A stretch of 64,000 nt of DNA from Galbula dea (taxonomy: Eukaryota > Chordata > Aves > Piciformes > Galbulidae), in contig VWZX01009068.1 of assembly GCA_013399015.1 (NCBI GenBank), forward strand, positions 862,816-926,815. Direction: 5' to 3'. Position numbers and translations under genes: made by a program. A model generated the notes under the pieces. That model had not been told where the DNA came from and made no database searches. It worked only from the letters and a program-made list of their open reading frames with translations. Within the stretch, counting starts at the first letter, position 1. Every line of letters begins with the position of its first letter. This document shows positions 1 to 15,379 of the stretch, piece by piece.

Positions 1-3000
1 TTGGCCTAATACCTCCCTGGGAGTTACACCTGCCTTGTCCAGATTTAAACCTGGCCCTTTTCTTGCTGTGTCTATTGTACCATCTGCATCTGCATGAACT
101 CCTTTTAACATCTGTGTGGCTGTACCAGGGCTGTCTGTATCCAGAGGTCTTTCAGAAATGCCTTCCTGAGCCCTGAGGAACACCACTGAAATTAAGGGAT
201 GGATTTGGTTTCCTCCTCTCCCCCTCAAGTCTCCCTGAGGAATAGTGATGTCAAACTGCTTTTCATCTAGCTAGTGCATCTCTGTGCTTTCTGCCAGTCT
301 TATGCAGTATTTCCTTTCCACATTTTAAGATGTAATCTATTTCATTTTCCAAATCTCTCCTTGTGTAGAATAGGTAACGATAGATAAAGGCTTCTTTTTT
401 TGCCTAATCTGAATGAGATCTGTCACATTTGGAGAACCACAGTTTACTGCATGTTTGAAGAGCTTATTTTTGTATTTGGAGATGTACAAAGTAATAGAAA
501 AATGGGTGCAAATTGTGAATGGCAAAGTGCCTGGTCTGATTAAGGCAAACCAATTGCACAGTAATTGCCCTGGCAAAACACAACCAAGAGGTTCGCAATT
601 CACTGAAGCTAGGGAATATAAAAGCTCCTAACAATCTATAATGCAGTGGAAAGCAATCAGTCTTTGTCAGTACAAAAATGCTTATTTAAGTAACCAGAAT
701 ATTCAAACCAAGGAGTTTCTTTGTTCCTTTCTCACTTAAATAAGAAATATCTAAATATGAAGTCTTTAATAATCCTAGTCTTCTTGCCAAATAGTGTGCC
801 TTATCTGGAAATTAAGCTTATAGAAAACACAAGATCAGTGAGGAGGCTTGTGCAAGTGAATATAAGATGGAGAAAAAATTAAATTCATCAGAAGATGCAT
901 GCTATAGAAACAGGGTTTCATACAGTTCTTTGGTAGCAATTGTTTCCTCCAGATCTTCTTAATTTCTTCTCTGAACATGGTCTGTACAGTGGTAACTTTT
1001 ATTTTCCATCCTGACCTCCCAGCAATTTTCCCTTTAAATTTGTAAAGATCAGAAAAACAATAGCTTAAAAATTATTTTACAATTAACTGTTCTTAACAAT
1101 TTTTTATTATTGACTAGTGAAATTTCTTCTCTCCTTTTCATTCCCAGGGATTTTATTTCTTTGTTAGTTCTGATTTTGTTTTGCCTTTCAGGATTAAAAT
1201 TTCATGCTGGTTAGCTTTTGCTCTTATCTCAGTAGTCTACAGGTTCCCATGCTGTGGACAGGAAGTCCATGAAGGAATGGGTGGATAACATTACTTTACA
1301 AGAAACATTTCAAAGGACAGTCATGTTGACTCTCTGAGAGCCTCATCCATCCACAGTCCTTTCTTGTTAGCAAGAATTTCTCTATAGGTCTCAGTTAGCT
1401 TTAGATTACAACCTGAGTCCATACAATGGTTTCTAAACTCATGAGTACAGAGAAATGTAAACTACTTATGACAGTTTAACAAGTCACTTCATACAGAGTG
1501 AATGAGAGATCAAATTGAAACTGAAACAAAACAAATCCTACCATTTAACAGTAGTAGTCTTCAGTACTTTTGATCTTCAAAATGTGTGCATATTGACTGG
1601 TATAGATAAAGAGTCTGAAATCTCTAATTCCTGATTTTCTTGGTTGCTTTAAACCATAATGCTTCAGTAAGTTATTTCTAGCATTCAAACTGAATTACAA
1701 AGGCACCACTTTAGGCACAAACCAGTCACTTAATGGAGCAAAAGAAAGGGTTTTCTGCATTCCAGACAGACTGCACACTACACAAAACAGACATTAGACC
1801 CTCCTAAGACCTAAAGGGAGAAAAATTCAGTGGATTAGTGTGAAGAAAAAAGTTTGCAAAGAAGCAGAGTTAGCTTTTTCCATCAATGTAGTAGTGCAAT
1901 TAGCTAACTTAATCCTCTCTGAAGCCTTTCCAAGGCCTGAATATGCACATTGCCTATGTAAACCTCTCCAAGACTGAGAGTCCTTGGGTTTTCCAAATGG
2001 GGCTGATCAGATTTATAATTGCTCATTTATCATTTGACAAGCTGTTTCCTAAGTTACTTTAGAAAGACAAATACTTGCTAATCAGAGAAAAGCCTGGCAA
2101 GCACCATGTGGAAGAACTGCTCAAAACTTTAGGGGAGGCTTGTCTCATTAGATCTGCCAAAAATTAAAACCACATGGCAAACTATGTAAAGTTCTTCCAG
2201 TCTTTAAGATGTCTTTGTGAACTCGAATTGCATTCTGTGCTGAAGTTCAAGGCTAAGTTTGCAGATTTGAGTAAGGGTAGACAGTTGAATCACTGCTTCT
2301 TGAATGACACAACACTTCTCTCCTGTTGTTTATCTACCTGACATAGCACTTGTCTTTAAACAAGCAGAGTCAGGCAGGAGACTGTAAATAGGCAGTGTTA
2401 ATACAAGGAATTAAGATGAGATGTTGTCAAAGAGCATGAGCATTGATTGTGGACCTGAACATGGAAAGATAAATATCAACACGTACATAGCACGCATACA
2501 TTCAGAAGCAATTGACTTGGATGTAGTCAATGCTGTTCTGTAGAAAGCACTAGGAAATCTTACAGACTTGAGCAAGATACACTCTTTTCTCTATTAAAAT
2601 TAAATTAAATTAATTGCTGTCCCTCCAACCCATCATCCTGTTTCCACGGTGGTAAACTCCGGAGTCTTCTGAAAGATATGGAAGAAATGTTCACACTGCC
2701 AAAGATAGAATGACACAGTCATGGGGAAAGCTCTATGTTAACTGTTCTCAGTAGTTGCCTCTTGCTCTGAAACCAAATGTGTAATTGCATACAGAAAGTT
2801 TGTTTGTTTGTAGCTCAGTGTAAAAACATCTGCTGTGACTTTGAATAGTCTCAGAATGTCAGAGGTGCTCAGACCTCTCAGGGTGAAGTGTGGTTATTGA
2901 AATATGAATATTTCCTAAGAGACGTAATGGACTGCTGGCACAAATAATAAAAACTGCAGAACTGTCAGCTTTGTGGCTGTCATGGTCAGCTTGAATAACT

Positions 3001-5499
3001 ATTTTAATAATCTCTCTGCAGCTATTTAACTACAGACATGGAATATAAAAGTAGCATTAATGGTGTTAGACTTTTTTCTCAACCTCAGGAAAGAAGCAGA
3101 GGGAAAGATTATGACCACCATTATGTTAAAATATTTTATATTAATTAGAATTTAAGGATCTCTTCTGTGTTTCTGTCTTTGTAATATCATGCAGTACTTC
3201 AGGCTTGTACATTGTGAGGTTTTAAAACTTATAAAAGTCTCTGTCATAGGTTGATTGTCAGAAGGCTTGTACAACTTTTGAGAATAACAGAGATTATAAA
3301 TAAATCATCACAGGAAAAAAGTGGCAGAGGAAGAGGAGGAAAGAGATGGAAAAATCGTGAAAGTATCTCAGGACAGAACTAAACAATGAGTTATTGAGTT
3401 TCTGTTTTTTAGAAACCTTAGGCCTCTGCTATTCACCAAGTACCTTGCAGGAATACTAGTCTGAATTGTTGCTAATCTGCCTTCCTTTTACTGATAGCAC
3501 TGATGTCTCCCTTAAGAAATACTAGATGAAGAAAAGTTATGGCTCATATTGGAGTTTATGAACATAAAATTACTTTTCCATGATGAGACCCAGATTACCT
3601 TGCCAAGTTTGTATGCTGTCTATAAGAATTGCCTTTGCTCCTTTGCCTGACTGAAGTATGGGTTTTATATCCAAATAAATTACAGCAATAACTATTCATA
3701 AAAATTAAACCCATTTTTATTATTGATCTGTTTCTTGGAAGGATGGCAAAAATAGTGCTGCATGCTGTTTATTTCTTCTATTTGCTACATGACCTAAATT
3801 GTCATTTCTGATTCTGTTTCATTTGTTTTAAACTTGGAGAGCTTTTAAGCAATATTTCATTTTTATGTAACATATAGAGGACTTCAAAACCAAAGAACTC
3901 TAATATTCTTTATCCTCTAATGTGACGAATTATTTTTATCACATTTTATGTAGTAAACATTATTTTGAAGAGAAAGACTAGGTAGCTAGTCCTACAAAAC
4001 CTTCAGCAAATCACCATAATTATAATGCTGAGTACTCAAACAGTGCAGTGAGGCTATGGTGAAAAAAGATATCTGGAAGATGACTGTTGAGTAGGAGTTT
4101 CTAGCTGTGGTGAACACCAAAGATATATTAAAGGACCTAAGTTTTTTTCTAGTATGGTTTTAACACTTTAGAATTTCTTAATCTCAAAAATGTTTAACCA
4201 CTTAAATCAAGAATCCAGCTGATAAATGAGTGCCTATGGATCTAATATATTTTTTTGTTAAACAGATGAATTATCCATGCTTTAAGGTGGGCCAACCAGA
4301 TTAGACCTCACAAAACATACACATAATCTGTCTCATTTAATACAGCAGTATAGGCACAGTGCATATTTTGGATAGGGGAGACCAGGAATTCTTTCTCTGC
4401 TTGTGCACAAAGACCAAAAGGAAGGTTTCCCTTTCCAAGTGATTATTTGTATTGCTAGTTCAAAATATTTATGATGCTTTCTGTACCTGACCTAACTCAA
4501 GCTCCCTTGTACAACTCCTGAACTATGCCATTCACAGAGAAATCCATTTATAGCATCAGGAGCTCAGTTCAGTGAAGTGCTTCCTCCTATTATTGCCAAG
4601 CACAGTCAGCATGTATTATCTCAGTGGCAAAATATGGCTCTTGGTATTTGGATGAACCTCCTTGTACTTGGAAAGTCTGACTGCTGATTCTGTTGTGCTG
4701 TAACAATATGATTGCACTCTAAAAGAGCTCAAAATATAATATAGGTTAATTAGAGATACTGATTCAAGGTGCACTGTAATTAATTAGCACATTAATACAC
4801 TGGCCATTAGTTCAGGCCTTTTGAGTTAGGACTGATGAAAATGAAACAATGTTTACTTGCTATCACTTGGACACATTGCTGATTTCACAGATCTCCAGGG
4901 AAGGCACCACAGTGGGCAGTAAGCAGAGCTTCATATGAAACCTGGATTACAGAAAACATTAATGTTTTCATTATTTTCATTATTGATTTTGCAGTTCCAC
5001 TACGTGTGTTTATCTGTCTCTGTGTAGCAGATCAGCTGTTGACAAAATAACAACTAAAGCTAGAGAAATGAGAATAATAGAAGTTCCTTGCAGAAAATAC
5101 ACATAAAATGCTTAGAAAGTACTTTGGGCTAAGAATAAAGTCTCAGATGAGAGATATGTATTTATCATATCAAAATAACAGATGGAACAAGAAAATGCAT
5201 GCAAATGCCTTTATGAAAAACATTTATTTGTTGAAACATAATTCATAGTGCCACATACCCCCAAAATGAACAGTTTTCCTGCAAGCTGACTTGGAAATTA
5301 ATGTGAACAGGAAGATACTAAAATCTGCAGATGATAAAAGCAACTACCCATGGTAATTAAATCCAAAGAAGACCAAGAAGAAGTATGGAAGTATCTTCTC
5401 CAATCTCTGTTTCTCAGTATTACATGAAGTTTGATGGTAATAAGTTTAAGTTACATGGGATGAAAAGGGAGGGATAGTGGCAGAGGACCTCATTAAGTT
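1..5499. other. Unique non-coding DNA, no recognisable gene
   Basis: AT-rich sequence with no reading frame resembling a known family. The two overlapping open frames near 337-631, one on each strand, share the same bases, have no splice or start context, and look like chance. The only low-complexity patch is a short AAATT-type run at about 2595-2614. Purine-rich stretches occur near 3310-3350. I see no interspersed repeat I can name, although very old ones could be hidden. Confidence 0.6.
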
Positions 5500-5942
5500 C
5501 ATAGGATCATAGGATTGTCAGAGTTGGAAGGGACCTCAAAGATCATCCAGTTCCAATCCCCCTGCCTGGCAGGGACACCACCCACTAGATCAGGTTACCC
5601 AGGGCCCCATCAAGCCTTGTCTTAAAAGCTTCCAGGGATGAGGCTTCCACAACCTCTCTGGGCAACCTGTTCCACTGGCTAACCACCCTCATAGTGAAGA
5701 ACTTCTTCCTAATATCCAGTCTAAATCTACCTTCCTCTATCTTTCACCCATTTCCCCTGGTTGTATCACTGTCTGACCTCCTAAAAAGTCCCTCTCCAGC
5801 TTTCTTGTAGCCCCCTTCAGATACTGGAAGGCTACAATAAGGTCCCCTAGGAGCCTTCTCCTCTGCACTGAACAATCCCAACTCTCTCAGTCTGTCCTCG
5901 TAGGAGAGGTGCTCCAGTCCTCTGATCATTCTCATGGCCCTT
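5500..5942 (-). mobile_element. CR1 LINE, 5'-truncated 3' end
   Basis: A non-LTR retrotransposon fragment of the CR1 family, lying antisense. Read on the minus strand it ends in the CR1 tail, with octamer-like repeats (CCTATGATCCTATGA) preceded by AGGTCCCTTCCAACTC. Translation of 5744-5935 on the minus strand gives the C-terminal ORF2 signature GLEHLSYEDRLRELGLFS, so the piece covers the last part of the reverse-transcriptase ORF plus the 3' UTR. Only about 440 bases of a full element of roughly 4.5 kb are present, as is usual for CR1 because target-primed reverse transcription often stops early. The reading frame is interrupted, so it is inactive. No target-site duplication is evident, as expected for CR1. 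It is the best preserved of the antisense copies here, hence probably among the younger. Confidence 0.97.
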
Positions 5943-8900
5943 GATTGTATTCATTCAAGAAATGAATCCCTAGGCACCACAAGAGGCAGTTCAGTGGATA
6001 TTGGCCCCTGAGAGGATACAGAGATGCTAAAAACATGACAAGCAGGACAGAAAATAACATGACATAGTTGCAGTGCATTAAATAGACCATGTTGCCCAGC
6101 CTCTTCTGAGCTACTATGCACATTTCTAGCCACCCCTCTGAAATGACCACAGGGTTAGAAGGCTTCTATCACATGGCAAAGAAAATTATTGTGGTCATAG
6201 AAACCCTCTTATGAAAAGGAAGTGTAAAATTGATGTTACTTACCTTTGCAAGCAGATTAGCAATTTGGAACTTAATAAAAATATTTGTGATTGGGAAACA
6301 GTGATTGATTTCCCAGTTCCATAATCCAATGACAAAGAGAAACCAGTGAATTTTCAACGTGGCAGTCTTGGGGTTGATGAAAGAAGGAACATTTCATGCA
6401 AGGCACAATTAAGTGGTAAAACTAATTGCCCCACTATGCATTGAAAGAAAATACTAGAGAGATTCAGGAGGAAATTGCATTTCTGCATTGTTAGCAAAGA
6501 CATTTAGCATCAAATAGCTAGTCACAAGCAAATAAAATGCTACTACAGGAAAATAATACATTGGTTCACATACTTGGGGTTATGAACTTGTCTTTTACTG
6601 ATTTACAGAGCAGGTGGAGACCAGCAGAGGCAGAGGGATTGCTCCACACCTGCCTTCTCTGGGGGCTTCATGAAACATCTGGTGCTGCACAAGTGATTAG
6701 TTTACTGGATTATATTCTTATTGGTTCAGATCCAGTTAGATGATGCTGAGGCTCCAAAAGAGATGAAATAACAATGAAGTCCCGAAGCCAAATGTTTCAG
6801 AGTGCTCTTGTAAGAGCTAATTTAAGGGCATGGGGATAAGATTCTTCAGCATATCTTTTATTTATTGCCTCATCAGCACAGTGGGAAGAATTTGAATGAT
6901 GTCAAAGACTGTAGCCCATAACTTACATTCGTATGATGCTTTGCTCTCCAGATGCCAGAAAGCTCCTTCTTATGGAACCATCTCATCTGCATTCTCCTTT
7001 GAAAACATCCAGTGGTTTCATTGTCAAAATTAACTGTAAATGAAATATCACTAGAGAATGTCTCCATTTTGAGATCTTGCTGCAGATATTTCAAGTATTT
7101 TCTTTTTTTATATTTTTCTTTTTTCTTTTTCTTACCTTACTATTAGCTATTTTTATTTGCCTAGAAAACAAATAAGGGTAAGAAAATAAAAGATCTTCAG
7201 GCCAATCCAGCTGTCAGAGTAACCCAGAGAACAGCCTTGTGAAGGCTTGGATCCACTGTCAAAGTATTGCACATCACTTGAGGCACCTTAACTGTCTGTG
7301 CATGTTTTTAGCTTGTAGTTAATCTGAGATAATTGGACTAAAGCTAAATTGAATTAGCATTTGATAGTCTGACTAATAGGACACACATGGACAGTCACTA
7401 CTGCTCACCTAGACTAGTAACCAGTTATGTTGAGCTAATTTGTTCATCTTTGTGAGCCTTGGGAAGAAAGTGTCAGCCTTGGTGGCCTTTCAAACTAGAC
7501 AAGGCTTAAATGTATTCTCTGACCAGTCCTGCACTCAGAGTAATGGACTGGATGATTCAATTTGACTTTTTCATTTCTTGACTATTGTGATTTCCTGAGA
7601 ATGGCTTCCCTCTAGCCACCTGCCTAAATCAGCATGAGTATGGTCCTAGACAATGCCTCAGAAGGGGCTTACAGCCTACTTTCAAGCAACTTGAGCACGT
7701 GCCTTTACTGTCATAATCCTCAACTACTGTGGCATCCAGTGACTTTTTCATGCCTCCCTGGCAGATTGGATAGACAGAGGGGACTCAAAAGAAAAGAGAC
7801 AGATTGGAAGCCAGAGGCTTTTGTGTATTGCTTAGCAGTACTTAGCTTACATCTGTGATGGGTCTGGGTTGAAGCACTTATTGTGAGCAGAAGTGCTGAA
7901 ATTCAGATTTATTTAGGACAAGTATCCCTTCTTAAGGGAATAAAGTGCTTATCGCTGGAAAAAACTTAGAAGCTTGCCAGAGTTCTTATGGCTCTTGTGC
8001 AGTGCCTTGCACAGTGGCAGACTTTTGATAGGAATTTTCCTAAGAATTTTCTCAGAGGCTGGCAGAGAGCACCAGATTCTATTACTGTCAGCTGCTGGAA
8101 TGGCAGGGCAGAAAGATTTCCAACATCAAAAAGTAAAATCATCTGTTATGCTTGGAAATCATGTTGTATGGCTGTGGCTTTCCAGAACTGCTTCTTAAAA
8201 ATAGGTTACTGTTCTTCTTCTCAGCATTCTAGATCAATGTCTATAGAAAATACTTCTTCCAAAGGTTAGATATCATAATTTTAGTAACATCTTCCACTTT
8301 ATTCACAGCTAGATTTTCTTCCTTTCCTGATACTGTTATTTTGTATTCCAAACAATAACTTTGTAGGGTACGTCTGAAGATATTTATGGTTTTAAACATC
8401 CTGTTTAATAGGGTCTTAAATTAGTTGTGGGCTAAAAAGTTCACTGAGTTTGCTTTGCTAACAAGGAGACAATATAAATGTTAAATGCCATGTACAAAAC
8501 TATTTTTTATCCTCTTGTTATGGCCAGTACTCTCCTTAGAGTTGAGGACTCAAAATTTTTCAATCAGTAATGCAGTCATGAAAAAAGATTAAGCAGCATC
8601 AAAGGGAAAAAGGCACATAGGTTGCTACTTCAATAGTGCAGGTAAAATGTTGGTGAAAAATGCTGTTGAAATATAAAACCAAATCTTGATTTTGGAACAC
8701 TCCCAGCTGATCCAGCAAAATTATGGAAAATGAATTCAATCTGATTTATGGGGTAGAAACAATTTTGCCTAAGTTATCATAGGCTGGTATCCAGTCTTCC
8801 TTGAACCAGTAGAGAAAGGCTTCTTCAAAAGATGTTCCAATGGTCTAAGACATCTAAGACATGGTTCCAATGGTCTTTGCACAAGATTAAATACCCTCTG

Positions 8901-11900
8901 GAGGTGTTTTTCCCTCTCAAATGAAAAGCAGAAAGACTGTGACTCCTTTTAACTAGACACTTGAGGTTTGAAAATCTAAAATTGCAGAAAAACCCAACTG
9001 AAAAAGTTAATATTTTCCTGCACCAGATTTCTCAGTTGTCAATTTTTTGATCTTAAATGGCTTAGATTGATGTCCCCAGGTCTCAGTTTCCCTGGGAATG
9101 GTACTGAATTAACAGGATAGCTTAGATCCTACAAGATTATTTCTATTTTCCACTGGGTCTCTTTTTGAGTAATATATTATCATACTGGGAGCATGTGTGG
9201 AAATTATCAACCTGTGCTTTTTGCCTGAGAGTACTGCAAGGGAATTTATGCCATTGCTCAAAGTTCTAGTGAAAAAACCCTCTTTTTATATTGCAGACAA
9301 CTTATCAAGAGGAAACCCCTGAGTAAGACTTTTATAGTCCTCTGCTGCAGATTTACCACTCATCTGCTCTAGCATTACAATCCTATGCCAGAAGTACCCG
9401 CCATTCAGATCTTTTTTTTTCTCCTCTTCTAATTCTATATCTATACCAAAGAAAATAAACTTGTGATGGATTGCACGGGAAAAAAAAAGATTTCACTTTA
9501 ATCATTCATAATGTAATTTCACTGCAACTGTATCATGTATTTGCTCAATTTTTTACTGTTTTTAACGTGATGTAAAACTGAGACAAGGATATTATAGCTG
9601 CATGTGCTGGTGGTGTCTCTGCAGACAGGAGGGGACTGGGGTGTTAGCTGAATCTATATTACTGGAAATAATTGCTTCATTACTTGAATGAGTTGCATTG
9701 AGCTGAGCTGATTTTCCATCTGTTTCTGTCCATTTATGGAGCTAGTGCCATTGGGCAGTTAAATAAATAAGTAAGATCTCTATGCACTCAGTGCAAGAAA
9801 CTCAAGGAACTCAGTCTGAAAGTGCTGAGAAGGCTGCAGCTTCTGCTTCAGTCAGACAAAGCTAGATCTGATGAGCAAAGAAGGTTTATATCCTTGATAT
9901 GTGAGCTCAATTTTCAGCAGTACCTCAGACTTGTTATAAAACTCCAGGTACAACATAACTGTTCTGGGCTTTCAATTTAGAGATGTAAAATGGGAAGTGT
10001 AAAGGTGGTGATTGGTTTCCGTCTCATTGTATTTATGTGATTTAGTTTCTGGAATTAAGGTTTTCTCCTTTCTTCATATGCATAACCTTGCATAGACATA
10101 TGTATAACACCTTGCCCAAGGAGAGATGAATCTCTGTCAGTACTTGCAGAGAGCATTTATTTAATTAAGATTATGATTGAGTATCTAAGCAAGATATTCC
10201 TTCTATTTTACCTATAAAATGGCATGATTTCAGCAAGTCCAAGGGAGAATAACTCAATGGCAAACAACTTTAGTGAGAGTCTTGGTATAGAGACTGATTT
10301 ACCTAGGCTATGTCATTAAGATGGCTTTTACAAAATAGCCATATTAATACACTTTTTACAGTCTTATAGTACCTGGTAAATGTTTATAAATAGTAGCAAA
10401 TTTTTAAAATAAAAAAAATAAGCTAGAATACATCAAACAGAACAAATGTGTCCAGAATTTCAGAAATATAATGTAGGTTGTATTGAAATGAAGCTGTAAA
10501 AAGACTAGGGTAAGAAATTGAAATAATTAATTGCTGTGCTAACTAAAATAGTGCTGAAATCTAAGGACTCCTGCTTCCAAACCACCGGGTAAGTGTGGCA
10601 TCTATGTTATATGGCCCTGTAAATTTTCCTAGGTCATTAACCAAGTCTAAATTAAAGGGCAAAGCAAACACCATACAACATGTCTTCCCTGCTTCTGATT
10701 TAATGCTCTTTTATCCCAAAATCTTCTCATGGAGAGCTAGGGAGAAAGATAGCTGTCACTGAACAGTGACGTGGTAAAATCCTGACTCTCTGAATCTGAT
10801 GGGACTTCTTTCATGTGATTCACCCTGTGGGCTCAGCATCCTTTCCCTCTCTGAGTTATTAAGAGATAAAGAAGAGCAGCTGCTGCAGTAGACATAAAAA
10901 TTGACAAACTTACAATAGGTGATGCCACCTGTGCCTGTCTAATTTAATCATAGCCCAAACAATCTGCCATCCATTTACAGTGGAGATAATGTTCAAGAGC
11001 ATCTGAAAGTGACTCAGAAGCAGAAGGGTTAGGGGAGAGGAAGCAGCATGGGAGCAGTTTGTTCAAACACCCTCTCAGCTTCAAAGAAAGTTTATAGAAT
11101 ATGGCTAGTGGACATGAAAAACTCTTTTTTTGCTTTTATGTAGAGAGGGGAAAAAAAAATCTGTTAAGCAGCTAACAAACATCGTATCGAACACTTCTAT
11201 GCCAGATGGATTCAGCTGTGTGGTACTATATCAGCTACTGCTGGTCCATCTGCACAGAATGCTCCTTGCCAGTTGCTTGGCTTAGAGAGTGTTTGGGAGG
11301 ACATGCCAAGGGAGGAAGAAGCCTGTTTGTTGTACAGACAGAAGTGTCTTTTCTGCTGATCTCTCACTGCCTTGCCTACAATAGTATCCTCTTCAGTCCT
11401 TTTATGTGTTAGCATAACTGTGGTCAGCACAGTTGATCATTGTGAATCTATGTGAAGGCAGTGCTTCCAAATTCCAAATACCAAATACCTAGTTCATATG
11501 CTCTTAAGTTTGTAAGGTTACAAGTTTTCTTATTAAATATTCGCTTCAGCTCTGATAAAAAACTGCATGGGCCAGAAGAGAGTAAGAGCAAGTATGTCTC
11601 TGTAAAGGTTTAGTGTTTGGGTTTTTGTTTTGTATGGGGGTTTTTGCATATTTTTTTCAGGATTGCTTATTAGAATTGAAACTTGCAATATTGCATTGGA
11701 TTAAGATGTAAGCCAGGTTTTTAGCTTTAACTTCATTTTACAGAGAGGTAAACAAACACAAAAATGAATTTTGGAATATTTTATGATCACTGTTAGCTGT
11801 TGGTCCTCAAAACTCATGGAATCTTGTGAAAACAGTCACAGACTTCTCCACTGTTTTTAAAGAAACTGCATCCGGCTCAGGAAAACTTACTAGTATGTTT

Positions 11901-14900
11901 TTAAATGATGTTTTGAAACTAGTCACACTTAAAGGCTAAAACTCATAAAGATCATTCTCAGTAAGCTAAAAAGCTAAGGCAAAAATTACATGACCTTGAT
12001 TAATCTATAACTAATAATATACTTTCTGCACTCTTGTAAAATTTGCTTTCAGTAATCTGGTCATAAAACATCATATACTTAGTACAATTTTTCTAACATA
12101 CAGATTATGTTAGAGAAGAATCCTTCATCTTTGAAACTCCTCTTTCAGTATCTCAGTTACTCCTGCTGGCCCAGAAGTCTGTTCCTAACGAACGAATAAA
12201 CTAATTGAAGCAACTTCCTAATTCATTTATACTGTCTGTCTTTAGGGGATACGATTGTAAATGAACAGATCTAACTCTAACACAAAGGAAGAATCACTAA
12301 CGTTAGACTTCAAAGGCCATTTGTATTCCCGTGTGTATTTTTATGCTAATGTCTCTTTTGTTTCCTTTTTCTGTTTCCATTGAAAGCTAAACCTCATAAA
12401 CTAATTCTTTTTAAAAGCATAACAGGCAAATATGTCAAAACGTCCAAAACCTTTGAAGTGGTTTTTGAAACCTAGAAAAAAAACCGAAACAAAAATTAAA
12501 GCTTCACTTTAAAAATGTCACAGTGCCTTGATGGTATGTACTGTGATAGTAGCAGGTGTACATGCAGAAAGGTTAATTCATGTATGCTCTTTACATAGAT
12601 GTTGATATTCTATACTAAGGATATTAGACTGGTCAGGTTCAATCAAAACAATCTAGGAAGAGTTAGAGAATCACATGATGAGAAAGGCAGAACCTATGTG
12701 GAAGTGCAGATATTAAAAGAGTTGTCTTGCAGTTTTTAATTTGTACAGGATGATGACAGCCTGGAGCTTAGGGAGGCTTTTTGTACACTTTATGCTGTAA
12801 ATATGCAGCTGGGGGAAAGGGGAAATACAAACCAATCTATAAATCAATACCCAGTTCCTTCGCTATTGTTATAAGCAATAGGGAGGGAAAAAAAGAAAAA
12901 AAGAATGAGAGATATTTTCTTCCAGGTTCTTCAAATTCAAAAAGGTAGCTGTTTTCACTGTGATTATTTTGCTGGCTACATTTGATTATATCTTAAGAAA
13001 ACAAAAAAAAAATCATAAGAGAAAATCAGGAAAAGGAAAAGAAGTATTTGGGATGCAAATTTTTAGAATTCTCCACTGTGCTTTTGTCAATTAGAAAATT
13101 TCTGAAATCACTTTCCATAATCTTACTTTGCTTTAAGATGAAATCTCATTCATTTTTCACTATCAAATTAAATTAAAATACAACATCAGCACATAACTGA
13201 TTCTTATTTTTCTCTGATCATGAGAAGTTCTTGTATGTCAGGCTATTAACTACCTGAACTGGATGTTTTGGCAAGCAATAGCATTTTCTAAATTGCTGTG
13301 TAGTAAGACATGAGAAACAGGTTTTGGGTTATAACCTCTGATATGCTATTTTTAACTAACCTCCTCATCCTCCCACTCAGAGCACTTGTCTTCACAAAAA
13401 GCTTTTCACAGAGCAACAGCTTTTTGGTTCAAACTAATCCTCCTTCTTTAAGTGCACATTAATTTGAAATATATATCTCATGCCTCTAGAATTCAGGCAT
13501 GCGGCATGTCTAGTCCAAGTTGTTCAAACCTCAGACACTCACCCTTTGTTCAGGATACACCACCTCTGTTCTTACCTTCCAGGTCAGCCCCCAATACTAG
13601 TTTCAAAGTAGGAGCAAGAGAAAATCCTCAAATCTTCTCTAAGCATATTTATCATTAATTTAGGTTGAAAGAGTACAGTACACATGGTGGCATGGGCTGA
13701 AAGAGGAGAGATTAGTTTTCATTTCATGTACAGTTGAAGATGCACTGAAATGTGGATTTTTTATTTATTTATTTTTAAACTTTTAAGTATCATACAATCT
13801 GTGCTGCTCCCCTGATTAAGGGTAGCAGTAAGCTGGGGCTGTAAACCCTTCTTTGCTCAATCCAGCTACTGGCATATTGCACAGGCTAATGAGAAAAAGA
13901 ACAGAAACTTCACAGTGATTTTCTTCCTCTCAGATGCTGACTGGGAGAAGAGTTAATTGTTATTCCTTCTCCAGGGCAACTGTCAGACCTTAACTCAGTA
14001 CTGTAGTTGCTGCTTCCTGAGATAATGGAAACAAACAAGCACCAGAGTATGTAGAAATTAGTATTTGTCAAGTGTTCACAGGCATTTCACGTCGTGTCTA
14101 CTGGGGACACAGAGATGGGGGAAGAGGCTGCTACGTTAAGCTAATTTTCTCTGCTGATGGCATGCAAGTGTGGGTTTCAAAAATAGTTGTCAAGCATTCA
14201 GTACTCACACATCTATGATATAGCTGTCATGAGGCCTTTCTGCTCTTGAATGTATTTTACCAGCTACTGTCAGTTTATCCCATTAGCCTGGTGGAGGCTC
14301 TGTGGGATGTCAGATCAGAGAGTTTCCCGCAGTCCATTAGGACCTTCAGATTCAGGAGTCTCTCCAAATCTCCTCATAGGTCTGTTTGCTCAGTTAGGAG
14401 AAAAGAAAAATTTCTGAATTGTGCTCTGGATTAATCCCACTTAACTTCAGGCTTGTAACCTCATAATGTAACTGCTCTTAGCTTTTTTTTTTAGGCAATG
14501 AAAGGAGTACAATACTCCACAGGAAAAAAATTCTCGTGTTAACTGTGAAATGCCTTTCTCTGTCTCTCCTCATAGCATTCTGCAACATTGCATTAGAAGT
14601 CTACTTGCAATTACAGAGGGACTGAGACACTAATTTTTTGGAATGAAGAACTGGGTTTTATTCTTTCTGTTCTCAATCTCTAAAGAACCCTGATCACTGT
14701 TTCCATGATCTACTCAAATGCTTTTGCTTAGTGCAACCTTCACTATCTAATGTTGTAGTGTATATAAAAATGCACAATATATGCATGTATGTAAAACCAT
14801 ACAGTTTTCCATTCAGCTCTACTTGTAATGGGCATCATATGACAATTGAATTCTGATGCCAAAATCAATTTTAATATTTGAGCATAGGCTGTTTATTCTT

Positions 14901-15379
14901 ATTATTTTCATCTCACATTATATTTTTTCCAATATCTTCATATATCTTCCTAGCTGTGTCTATTTGAAGATCTACTGAAAGCAATTTATGGATTAGAAAA
15001 GAGTTTCTAAACTCAGATTTATAATTTGTATTTAGTAGTAATCATTAAAATAAAAATTATGTGTAAATAGGTTTCAAAAAAATTTGTGATGCTTTTTCTC
15101 CCTATTCTCCTCTGTAATATATATTCCTACTGTATTTCTCTCTTGAAATGTCTGCTGCTGGTTTGCAGTCACAAATTCCTCAGATCTTTCAATAACCCTT
15201 AAGGATACTGTACTTTTCCTTATTTCATGATCTCTTTGATTAAGTTTTTCAGACAGTTCATTTCTAGCAGTGTATTTTTTCTTTGTCATTTTACTCCCTC
15301 ATTTTATATCAGGAAATATTCTGATGGAATTATATTGGGAAATAACTTTTTTCTATCCAAAAAATGCTTATTTTTCTCC
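5943..15379. other. Unique non-coding DNA, no recognisable gene
   Basis: No gene or nameable repeat is seen. A slightly GC-richer block at about 11176-11440 has open frames on both strands (plus 11206-11412, minus 11212-11430, and a third plus frame through 11175-11360). None resembles a known protein, and overlap in three frames argues against coding. A small local duplication of GTTCCAATGGTCT occurs near 8833 and 8864. T-rich runs lie at 7095-7135 and 9411-9420, and a TTTA repeat at about 13759-13780. Confidence 0.55.

Noticed and set aside
5744..5935. 63-codon minus-strand open frame
   Set aside because: It is part of the CR1 ORF2 C-terminal region, not a separate gene.
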